From contig QOAM01000054.1 of the NCBI GenBank assembly GCA_003978075.1, positions 1 through 13,007 of the forward strand: a stretch of DNA of 13,007 bases. Reading direction: 5' to 3'. The notes beneath the pieces are model-generated. The model was not told the origin of the DNA. It saw only the letters and a list, made by a program, of their open reading frames with translations, and did no database searches. Shown here in pieces: positions 1-6,515 of the stretch. Every line of letters begins with the position of its first letter. Positions within the stretch are counted from its first letter, which is position 1. The stretch comes from Thermodesulfatator sp. (GTDB lineage: Bacteria; Desulfobacterota; Thermodesulfobacteria; Thermodesulfobacteriales; Thermodesulfobacteriaceae). Made by a program: the position numbers and the translations under genes.

Positions 1-1290
1 TTTTTATACCTCTTTTTACTTAATCCTCAAGGATTTAAGAGGAGCTAAAATTGCTTTACTTTTTGCCAGCACTTTACTACTATTTCCCACCTATTCTTAT
101 GAATTTAATAGACACCTAACTCATACAGTATTGGTTACTACTATCGCTGCCCTTACCTTACTAACCTATTTAAAACTAATTAAATATAAAACCTGGCCTT
201 ATTATGCTCTGTTAGGCATCCTTTTCGGTTTAGGACTTCTTTCTAAATACAATTACTTTCTTTTGATAGATGTATTGTTTTTAGCTAGTTTACATAGCCA
301 AGAAACTAGAAAATTGATCTTTAATCCAAGAATCCTTATAACTATTTCCCTTTGTTTTTTTCTCTTTTTCCCTCACCTGTTTTTCGTACTAAAAGTTGGA
401 AAATCTTGCCTCAAACAGCTATTTTTAAAAAGAATAAATGCTGAAAATAAAAATTTCTTTTCTTTAAATCTTTTCTTACATACTTTTCTTTCCTGTTTCT
501 TGGAAATATTTCTATTTTTGATTATTTTTTGGCTATTTTTTAGAAAAAATTTGTCTAAATCTCTTAAAATAGTTTCCTATTCTCTTGTCTTTCGTTATTT
601 ATGGATATATGTTTTTATTGTTCCTTTATTAACAATTTTATTATTAAGACTAGGAAGATTCAGCAGTAAATGGTTAGCGCCTATATATCCTTGCCTTCCT
701 TTGAGTTTATCTACATACTATAAAGAAAAGGATAAGAAAGAAAAATTATTTTATGTTTTTTGTATCTTGATAGTTACAGGAGTATTTCTTTTAAGAGCAT
801 TGATAGGATTTATGCCCGATCTTCTAGGCAAAAGAGAAAGAATTCATATTCCTTTTGTAAAAGTTAGTAAAGAATTGAAAAAAAGATTTAAAGAGATGGG
901 AATAACTGATCTTAGAACCATTATTATAATTACTAATAAGAAATACTTAGCGGCCAATCTAAAAATATATTTAAAGAAAACAAAAATTATTACTATTAGT
1001 AAAATTTTGGAGATAAAATCGAATAAAAATGCCAAAATCTTCTTTGTATGGAGAGAAAATGAAGGAATAAACAAGTTACCTCCCTATTTCCAGTATTATT
1101 TTTCCGAAATAATTATTTATCCACCCATAAAAGCTTATTATTTGCATTCTAAAAGGAAGCCCCTTTATGTAGTAGGATTGGCTAAGGTAAAGCTTTAAAT
1201 GAAGAAAATCTTGCTTGTAGGTTTTTGTTTTTTGATAGGCTTTTGGTATAAAGTTAGCTTAGGATATGCTAAGAGGACAATTCTACGTAT
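1..1290. other. AT-rich compositional block with a sharp right edge
   Basis: This stretch is strongly AT-rich, about 25-30% GC by eye, and uses many TTA, ATA, AGA and AAA codons. From about 1290 onward the DNA is about 63% GC with Leu CTC/CTT and Arg CGG codons. The change happens within one or two dozen bases, inside the open reading frame that starts at 1199. The left edge lies outside the window. The most economical reading is laterally acquired DNA, possibly from an AT-rich thermophile, whose junction lies in the signal-peptide region of the transporter gene. An assembly join cannot be excluded from sequence alone. Confidence 0.75.
2..1198 (+). CDS. membrane glycosyltransferase, GT-C/family 39 (PMT_2-like), 5' end outside window
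   Basis: The reading frame is open from the first bases, so the N-terminus and start codon lie upstream; 398 codons are visible. The product is a polytopic membrane protein with hydrophobic segments throughout its first two thirds and a Lys-rich soluble C-terminal region of about 130 residues. Visible residues 30-85 resemble the family 39 (ArnT/PMT-like) glycosyltransferases: a Tyr-Glu-Phe segment before LTHTVLVTT, then GLGLLSKYNY. Such enzymes transfer a sugar from a polyprenyl-phosphate carrier to lipid or protein outside the inner membrane. The N-terminal acidic catalytic motif expected of the family is not in view, so activity cannot be judged. The stop codon TAA directly abuts the ATG of the next gene. 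Base composition and codon use differ completely from everything downstream, which suggests transfer. The family call is by pattern only. Confidence 0.65.
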   Translation, partial: FYTSFYLILKDLRGAKIALLFASTLLLFPTYSYEFNRHLTHTVLVTTIAALTLLTYLKLIKYKTWPYYALLGILFGLGLLSKYNYFLLIDVLFLASLHSQETRKLIFNPRILITISLCFFLFFPHLFFVLKVGKSCLKQLFLKRINAENKNFFSLNLFLHTFLSCFLEIFLFLIIFWLFFRKNLSKSLKIVSYSLVFRYLWIYVFIVPLLTILLLRLGRFSSKWLAPIYPCLPLSLSTYYKEKDKKEKLFYVFCILIVTGVFLLRALIGFMPDLLGKRERIHIPFVKVSKELKKRFKEMGITDLRTIIIITNKKYLAANLKIYLKKTKIITISKILEIKSNKNAKIFFVWRENEGINKLPPYFQYYFSEIIIYPPIKAYYLHSKRKPLYVVGLAKVKL

Positions 1291-3163
1291 GGTGGGGCCC
1301 GAGGACGTAAACGGGGCCTGGGCGGAGATCATCCGGCGTTTCGAGGCCCGGAACCCGCAAATCCACATCCAGTACCTCTCCGGGCCCTGGTCCACAGACG
1401 ACCGGGAAAACATGTATATCCGCTCCTTCCTGAGCGGGGATCCCTTCGAGATCGTCTACATGGATGTGACCTGGACGGCCAAGTTTGCCGCCCGGGGCTG
1501 GCTCCTGCCCCTGGACCGCTGGTTCGGCCCGGAAAAGACCCGGGTCTTCTTCCCCGGAGCCCTTAAGGCCGGCTATTACCGAGGGCACCTTTATCGTCTT
1601 CCGGTGACCACGGACGTGGGGGTCCTTTACTGGCGGCGGGACCTTCTCCCGCGTCCGCCCCGCACCTGGGCGGAGCTGGAGGACCTCTGTCGGCACTACG
1701 CCCACCCTCCGGGACTCTACTGCCTGGTCTTTCAGGGGATGCAGTACGAGGGGCTCACCTGTAATTTCCTGGAGTTCCTGTGGGGGGCTGGAGGCCGGAT
1801 CCTTGACTCCTCCGGCAAGCCGGCCCTGGATTCCCCCGCGGCCCTCTGGACCCTCAATTTCATGCAACACCTGATAAAGGACCGGTTCTCCCCTCGGGCG
1901 GTACTCTCCTTTCAGGAGGAACACTCCCTGGAATTCTTCCTCCAGGGCCGGGCCCTTTTTCTGCGTAACTGGCCCTACGCCTGGAAAATCATCAACCGCA
2001 AAGGCTCCCCTTTGCGGGGCCGGGTGGGACTTGCGCCCCTTCCGGCCCGGAAGGGGCACCTTTCGGCAGGGACTCTCGGAGGCTGGGGCCTGGGGATCGC
2101 CCGGGGCACGAAAGATCCGGAGGCGGCCCGGGCCTTCATCGAATTCGCCACCTCGGCCGAGGCCCAGAAGATCCTCCATCTGCGCCGGGGCTGGCTTCCG
2201 GCCCGGAGAGACCTTTTCCGCGACCCGGATCTCCTGCGCCATAGCCCTTATCTCCGGGAGCTGGCCCCTCTACTAGAGAAGGCCCGGCCGCGGCCGGTGC
2301 ATCCGGCCTACCCCCGCCTAAGTGACACCCTCCAGAAACACGTAAGCGCGGTACTCGCCGGGGTGGAAAACCCTCCCAAGGCCCTGCGGGCCCTCTCCCG
2401 CACCCTTACCTTTATCGTAGAGGAGCCGGAAACAGGTCTCCTGAAAAGACTTGCCCGAGATTATGAATTGCGCAGGACTTTAAAGAACACTCTCTTTTTC
2501 GGCCTCGTCTCCGTGGGGTTGGAGTTTGTCCTGGGGCTTTTCCTGGCCCTTCTCCTTTACGCCCCCTTCCCCGGAAGGACCTGGGTGAGGCTTTCCGTCC
2601 TCATCCCCTGGGCCCTTCCCACCGCGGTCATGGCCATGTCCTGGCAATGGATGCTCAACAATCCCTTCGGGGTGATCAACGACCTTCTAGTGCGGGCCGG
2701 GATCCTGGCCCATCCCGTGGACTGGCTGGCCAGCCCCCGCGGGGCTATGTGGTCGGCCATCCTGGCCGACGTCTGGAAGACCACTCCCTTCGTGGTCCTC
2801 ATCCTCCTGGCCGGGCTTTACTCCGTCCCCCGGGAACTCCGGGAGAGCATGGCCGTGGACGGGGCTGGGCCGGTCAAAAGGTTTCTCTATCTGGATCTTC
2901 CGCTCCTTCTGCCCTTCATCCGGGTGGCCCTCATCTTCCGGCTCCTTCAGGCCTTCGGCATCTTCGACCTCATCTGGGTGCTCACCCGGGGTGGACCCGC
3001 TGACGGCACCCGCACCCTGTGTCTCTACATCTACGATCTGGCCTTTCGCTACGACGACCTGGGCTATGCCCTCTTTCTCACGGCCCTCTTTTTCCTGGCC
3101 CTCATCGGCCTGAGCTTTCTCATTGTGCGTCTGACCACCCTGGGCTATGAGAGGAGGAGATGA
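1199..3163 (+). CDS. fused sugar-binding protein and MalF-type ABC permease
   Basis: This 654-residue protein joins two subunits that are normally separate. Residues 1-24 form a signal peptide or membrane anchor, with possible cleavage after GYA. Residues 28 to about 410 resemble a family 1 extracellular solute-binding protein, with FEARNPQIHIQYL near 48, a GGWGLGIARG segment near 294 and the EAARAFIEFATS helix near 308. From about 423 the sequence is a MalF-type permease with five hydrophobic segments (about 430-454, 462-484, 515-540, 572-594, 620-645). Its EAA-type cytoplasmic loop at 543-573 contains DGAGP and LDLPLL, though the EAA triplet itself reads ESM. The canonical first helix of a six-helix permease is missing. 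If the N-terminal segment stays uncleaved it could replace that helix and place the binding domain in the first external loop. A weak Shine-Dalgarno (AAGG, 1184-1187) precedes the ATG. The first 30 codons are AT-rich and the rest GC-rich. The likely substrate is a carbohydrate; which one cannot be told. Confidence 0.85.
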   Translation: MKKILLVGFCFLIGFWYKVSLGYAKRTILRMVGPEDVNGAWAEIIRRFEARNPQIHIQYLSGPWSTDDRENMYIRSFLSGDPFEIVYMDVTWTAKFAARGWLLPLDRWFGPEKTRVFFPGALKAGYYRGHLYRLPVTTDVGVLYWRRDLLPRPPRTWAELEDLCRHYAHPPGLYCLVFQGMQYEGLTCNFLEFLWGAGGRILDSSGKPALDSPAALWTLNFMQHLIKDRFSPRAVLSFQEEHSLEFFLQGRALFLRNWPYAWKIINRKGSPLRGRVGLAPLPARKGHLSAGTLGGWGLGIARGTKDPEAARAFIEFATSAEAQKILHLRRGWLPARRDLFRDPDLLRHSPYLRELAPLLEKARPRPVHPAYPRLSDTLQKHVSAVLAGVENPPKALRALSRTLTFIVEEPETGLLKRLARDYELRRTLKNTLFFGLVSVGLEFVLGLFLALLLYAPFPGRTWVRLSVLIPWALPTAVMAMSWQWMLNNPFGVINDLLVRAGILAHPVDWLASPRGAMWSAILADVWKTTPFVVLILLAGLYSVPRELRESMAVDGAGPVKRFLYLDLPLLLPFIRVALIFRLLQAFGIFDLIWVLTRGGPADGTRTLCLYIYDLAFRYDDLGYALFLTALFFLALIGLSFLIVRLTTLGYERRR

Positions 3164-3981
3164 GGCGTCTAGTCCTTGTCCTTCTGGGAATTCTGGCCGC
3201 GGCCTACTGCCTCTTTCCCTTTTACTGGACGGTGGTTACGGCCTTAAAGCCCCCGGAGAGGGTCTTCTCCCTCCCTCTTACCTATTTTCCCTGGCCCCTT
3301 TCCCTGGAGAATTTTTACCAGGTGTGGATGAAAAGGCCCTTTGGTCGGTACGTACTGAATAGCCTTCTTGCGGCCGGAGGGGGGACGCTCCTCTGTCTTT
3401 TTCTGGGGAGCCTTGCCGCCTTTCGCCTGCGGTATCTTCCGGTGGAAAAGGCCCTGGCCTTTCAGCGGTGGCTTCTGGCCGGGGCCATCCTTCCGCCCAC
3501 CCTTCTGGTGATCCCCATCTTTATGGCCGCAAGGGCCCTGGGCCTGGTCAATCACCTCCTAGGGGTGGCCTTGAGCTATGCCCTCCTCAACTTTCCCTTT
3601 GCGGTATGGATGCTCTATGCGGCCTTCAGCCGGGTGCCCCGGGAGCTTGACGAGGCCGCCCTCCTGGACGGCTTAAGCCGCCTGGGGCTTCTCTTCCGGA
3701 TCATTTTGCCCCTGAGCCGGACCGGGCTTGCGGTATGTGCGGTCCTCACCTTCATCTTCTGCTGGAACGAATTCCTCATCGCCCTCACCCTCCTTCCGGA
3801 CCAGAGCCATTACACCGTCCCGGTGGGGATCGCCATGCTCAGCGGGGCCTCGGCCTACGAGATCCCCTGGGGGGAGATCAACGCCGCGGTGGCCCTCACC
3901 ACCCTTCCGGTGATTCTCCTTACAGCTCTATTTCAGCGCTGGATCCTAGAGGGGCTTACCGCCGGGGCGGTAAAGGGTTGA
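3160..3981 (+). CDS. carbohydrate ABC transporter permease, MalG type
   Basis: This is the 273-residue inner-membrane permease subunit of a CUT1-family sugar importer, the partner of the permease half of the preceding fusion. Six hydrophobic segments are visible at about 5-28, 65-90, 103-125, 132-156, 186-208 and 240-262. The cytoplasmic EAA loop at 159-185 reads ELDEAALLDG followed by ILPL and is the docking site for the ATPase. The extreme C-terminus, LTAGAVKG, is typical of MalG-family proteins. Length is normal for the family. The ATG overlaps the TGA of the upstream gene (ATGA), which implies translational coupling. An AGGAGG at 3152-3157 lies only two bases from the ATG, an unusually short spacing. 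No MalK/UgpC-type ATPase follows; the next gene is ffh, so the ATPase must be encoded elsewhere or shared. Confidence 0.93.
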   Translation: MRRLVLVLLGILAAAYCLFPFYWTVVTALKPPERVFSLPLTYFPWPLSLENFYQVWMKRPFGRYVLNSLLAAGGGTLLCLFLGSLAAFRLRYLPVEKALAFQRWLLAGAILPPTLLVIPIFMAARALGLVNHLLGVALSYALLNFPFAVWMLYAAFSRVPRELDEAALLDGLSRLGLLFRIILPLSRTGLAVCAVLTFIFCWNEFLIALTLLPDQSHYTVPVGIAMLSGASAYEIPWGEINAAVALTTLPVILLTALFQRWILEGLTAGAVKG

Positions 3982-3992
3982 AGCGGTCTTTC

Positions 3993-4020
3993 TTGACACC
4001 CCTCGGACCCCCGGTATCTT
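3993..4020 (+). promoter_or_regulatory. sigma-70-like promoter for ffh, predicted to give a leaderless mRNA
   Basis: A perfect -35 hexamer TTGACA (3993-3998) is followed after 16 bases by TATCTT (4015-4020), which matches four of six -10 consensus positions. The usual distance from the -10 hexamer to the transcription start places +1 at about 4026-4028, on the ATG of ffh at 4027. The transcript would then have no 5' leader, and the GGAG at 4021-4024 would not be in the mRNA. The site lies in the 45-base gap after the permease gene, so it separates the transporter genes from the ffh operon. The prediction rests on motif match and spacing only. Confidence 0.55.
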
Positions 4021-4026
4021 GGAGAC

Positions 4027-5358
4027 ATGTTTGAGAATCTTTCTGAGCGTCTGGAAGGGGTCTTCCAGAAACTCCGGGGTAAGGGCAAGCTCACCAAAGA
4101 GGATGTGGAGCGGGGGCTGCGCGAGGTCCGTTTGGCCTTGCTCGAGGCCGATGTCAACTATCGCGTGGTCAAAAACTTCGTGGAGAGGGTGCGGGAGAGG
4201 GCCCTGGGAGCCGAGGTCTTGGAGAGTCTTACCCCGGCTCAACAGCTCATCAAGATCGTCCACGAGGAGCTTATCCGCACTTTGGGGGAGACGCCCACCC
4301 CTTTGGACCTCGGGGGCGCTCGGCCGGTGCCTCTTCTCTTGGTAGGTCTTCAAGGTTCGGGTAAGACCACCACGGCGGCCAAGTTGGCCCTTTTCTTACG
4401 CAAGAAAGGCCACCAGCCTTATTTGGTTTCGGCTGACGTGTATCGTCCGGCGGCTATTCACCAACTCCGCACCTTGGCGGAAAAAGTGGGGGTTCCTTCT
4501 TACCCCACAGAGCCCACCGAAAAGCCGGTGGAGATCGCCCGGGCCGCCCTGGCGGAGGCTAAAGCCCGGGGACGAGATGTGGTAATCATCGATACCGCGG
4601 GAAGACTCCACGTGGATGAAGAGATGATGGCCGAGGCTGCAGCCATTAAAGAAGCCGTTTCTCCTCGGGAGGTCCTCCTGGTGGCTGACGCTATGACCGG
4701 ACAAGACGCGGTAAACATGGCCAAAAGTTTCCAGGAGAAGGTGGGGATCACCGGGGTAATCCTTACCAAGGTGGAAGGAGACGCCCGGGGCGGGGCAGCC
4801 CTTTCCATTCGGGAAGTCACCGGAGTACCCATCAAGTTTCTAGGCACCGGGGAGAAGATCGAGGCCTTGGAGGTCTTCCATCCCGATCGCCTGGCCTCCC
4901 GCATCCTGGGTATGGGAGATGTGCTCACCCTCATCGAGAAGGCCCAGGAGACCTTTGATCTTCAGAAGGCCCAGGAGCTACGGGAGAAGTTGCGGCGGAG
5001 AGAGTTTACCTTGGAAGACCTGCGGGAGCAGATCCGTCAGATGCGTCGGATGGGTTCCCTAAAAGAGGTCTTAGAAATGCTCCCGGGAATCGGCAAGAAG
5101 CTCAAAGAGGTACCTTTTGATGAGCGGGAGCTTGTGCGGATGGAGGCCATCATCAATTCCATGACTCGTCAAGAGCGCCTCAACCCCAAGATTATCAATG
5201 CCAGTCGTAAACGGCGCATTGCCCGGGGCTCGGGAACCACTGTTCAGGAGGTGAATCGACTACTTAAAAGTTACGAAGAGATGCGTCGGCTCTTGCGCAA
5301 GAGCCGTGGCCCTCGGGGGCTGGAGAGACTGGCCATGCGGCTTCTGCGGGCCTTTTGA
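4027..5358 (+). CDS. ffh: signal recognition particle GTPase Ffh (SRP54)
   Basis: Ffh binds signal sequences and the SRP RNA in the cytoplasm and delivers ribosome-nascent chains to FtsY at the membrane. The 443 residues show the standard order: helical N domain (1 to about 95), GTPase G domain (about 98-295) and M domain (about 297-443). The P-loop is GLQGSGKTT (107-115), the G3 motif is DTAGR (189-193), and the SRP-type segment GDARGGAALSI lies at 251-261. The G4 motif reads TKVE (247-250) rather than the usual TKxD, so the guanine-contacting Asp is Glu. The SRP-RNA-binding part of the M domain is recognisable at about 374-403 (INSMTRQERLNP, then SRKRRIARGSG). The M domain has fewer methionines than mesophilic homologues, as expected in a thermophile. 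This is the first gene of the translation operon. Confidence 0.97.
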   Translation: MFENLSERLEGVFQKLRGKGKLTKEDVERGLREVRLALLEADVNYRVVKNFVERVRERALGAEVLESLTPAQQLIKIVHEELIRTLGETPTPLDLGGARPVPLLLVGLQGSGKTTTAAKLALFLRKKGHQPYLVSADVYRPAAIHQLRTLAEKVGVPSYPTEPTEKPVEIARAALAEAKARGRDVVIIDTAGRLHVDEEMMAEAAAIKEAVSPREVLLVADAMTGQDAVNMAKSFQEKVGITGVILTKVEGDARGGAALSIREVTGVPIKFLGTGEKIEALEVFHPDRLASRILGMGDVLTLIEKAQETFDLQKAQELREKLRRREFTLEDLREQIRQMRRMGSLKEVLEMLPGIGKKLKEVPFDERELVRMEAIINSMTRQERLNPKIINASRKRRIARGSGTTVQEVNRLLKSYEEMRRLLRKSRGPRGLERLAMRLLRAF

Positions 5359-5432
5359 GAAAGAGCGTCTTGCTTTTCTTGGAGAATAGTTTAACTTATG
5401 GGCGCTGGGAATCTCTTGGGAGGTGAAGGATC

Positions 5433-5699
5433 GTGGCGGTAAGGATTAGGCTCATGCGCAAGGGGCGGCGTAACCGGCCCTTCTATCGCGTGGTGGCAGC
5501 GGAGGCTTCGGCACCGCGAGATGGCAAATTCCTGGAAATTTTAGGATATTATGATCCCCTCAAAGAGCCCTTTGAGTTTAAAGTGGACCCCGAAAAGGTT
5601 AAAAAATGGCTGGAAAGAGGGGCCCAGCCTACAGAAACGGTGCGGGCCCTTCTCAAACGCACCGGGATCCTGCAGCAGATCGGTGTGAAGATCTCCTAG
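5433..5699 (+). CDS. rpsP: small ribosomal subunit protein bS16
   Basis: This 88-residue protein is a component of the 30S subunit that helps 16S rRNA folding. The N-terminus VRIRLMRKGRRNRPFYRVV and the following DGKFLEILGYYDP segment are characteristic of S16, and the length is normal. The start is GTG at 5433, supported by a strong Shine-Dalgarno GGGAGGTGA at 5418-5426, six bases upstream. It begins 74 bases after ffh, and the KH-domain gene follows 35 bases downstream, in the order common to many bacteria. Confidence 0.97.
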   Translation: MAVRIRLMRKGRRNRPFYRVVAAEASAPRDGKFLEILGYYDPLKEPFEFKVDPEKVKKWLERGAQPTETVRALLKRTGILQQIGVKIS

Positions 5700-5734
5700 A
5701 GCGGTAAAAACACCCGAGGGTGAGGAGGTAGAAG

Positions 5735-5974
5735 ATGGGCAAGCTCAAAGAACTGGTGGAGCAGATGGCTAAAGCCTTGGTAGACAATCCGGATGCCGTG
5801 CAGGTGAACGAGATCGAGGGGGAGCAGACTTCGGTGATCGAGCTGCGTGTAGCCAAGGAGGACCTAGGAAAGGTGATCGGCAAACAGGGACGCACGGCCC
5901 GGGCCATGCGAACCATCCTCTCTGCGGCTTCCACCAAATTGCGCAAGCGGGCGGTGCTCGAGATTATTGAGTAG
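5735..5974 (+). CDS. khpA: KH-domain RNA-binding protein, KhpA/YlqC family
   Basis: This is a single-domain KH protein of 79 residues, the usual size for the KhpA family. The RNA-binding GxxG loop is GKQG at 49-52, within LGKVIGKQGRTARAMRTIL. Homologues bind RNA and, in some bacteria, pair with KhpB and influence cell elongation and division; which RNAs are bound here is unknown. AGGAGGT at 5723-5729 gives a good ribosome binding site for the ATG at 5735. Its location between rpsP and rimM is the conserved context of this family. Its last bases overlap the proposed start of rimM. Confidence 0.93.
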   Translation: MGKLKELVEQMAKALVDNPDAVQVNEIEGEQTSVIELRVAKEDLGKVIGKQGRTARAMRTILSAASTKLRKRAVLEIIE

Positions 5975-6515
5975 CTCCAAAGAAGGGTGGGTGGCCGTGG
6001 GTAAGGTCACCCGCCCTCATGGTTTGAAAGGTGAGGTTCGGGTCCAACCTTTCCTTTCCGAGCGTGATCTCCTGCGCCAAATTCCTCGTTTCTTTCTGGA
6101 TAAACCCCCGACGAGGAGTCTTACTCCGGAGAAAATAAGAGAAGCCCCCGGAGGACGGGACCTCCTCTTTTTCTTCCGGGAGGTAAGGTCTTACCAAGAG
6201 GCCGAGGCCCTGCGGGGACGGGTTCTCTACGCCAAGACGGAGGATTTTCCCCCTCTGGAGGAAGATGAATTTTATTACTTCCAAATTGAGGGGCTTCCCG
6301 TGCAGGAGGAATCCGGACGGCTCTTAGGACGGGTGGTGGGGATCATGCCTGTAGGCCCTTACGACCTCTTGGAAGTGGAGACCCCGGAGCAAGACCGTTT
6401 TTATCTTCCCCTAGTGGAAGAGTTTGTTTTAGCTGTAGATCTAAAGAAAGGCTACATCCTTGTGCGCCCAAGCCCTGGATTGCTTGAGGTCCAGCTGGGG
6501 AAAGAGCAGGAATGA
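5967..6515 (+). CDS. rimM: 16S rRNA processing protein RimM
   Basis: RimM is a 30S maturation factor that binds S19 and helps assemble the subunit head. The 182 residues comprise the N-terminal beta-barrel RimM domain (about 8-90, with VGKVTRPHGLKGEVRV) and a PRC-barrel domain (about 96-175, with FYYFQIEGLPV, then ending in PSPGLLEV). The start is uncertain. TTG at 5967 overlaps the KH gene by eight bases and gives an N-terminus of the usual length, but it has no good Shine-Dalgarno. GTG at 5991 in the same frame, after AAGGGTGG, would start at VAVGKV and shorten the leader by eight residues. The longer form is listed because homologues usually have several residues before the VGK motif. The TGA overlaps the ATG of trmD, which indicates translational coupling. 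Confidence 0.92.
   Translation: MSSSKEGWVAVGKVTRPHGLKGEVRVQPFLSERDLLRQIPRFFLDKPPTRSLTPEKIREAPGGRDLLFFFREVRSYQEAEALRGRVLYAKTEDFPPLEEDEFYYFQIEGLPVQEESGRLLGRVVGIMPVGPYDLLEVETPEQDRFYLPLVEEFVLAVDLKKGYILVRPSPGLLEVQLGKEQE

Noticed and set aside
1199..1270. Lipoprotein signal in the transporter fusion because of Cys10
   Set aside because: The Cys lies in the middle of the hydrophobic core and is followed by Phe, so no lipobox context exists.
1283..2242. Long minus-strand open frame of 319 codons opposite the transporter fusion
   Set aside because: It is antisense to a clearly conserved coding region of high GC, has Gly/Pro/Arg-rich composition without any domain, and arises from third-position GC bias.
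5370..5396. Possible promoter before rpsP: TTGCTT followed by TTAACT
   Set aside because: The -10 match and the 15-base spacer are both weak, and rpsP is readily explained as part of the ffh operon.
5711..5722. Small palindrome CACCCGAGGGTG before the KH gene ribosome binding site
   Set aside because: The loop is too tight for five pairs, leaving a four-pair stem; there is no conserved regulator or T-tract to support a function.
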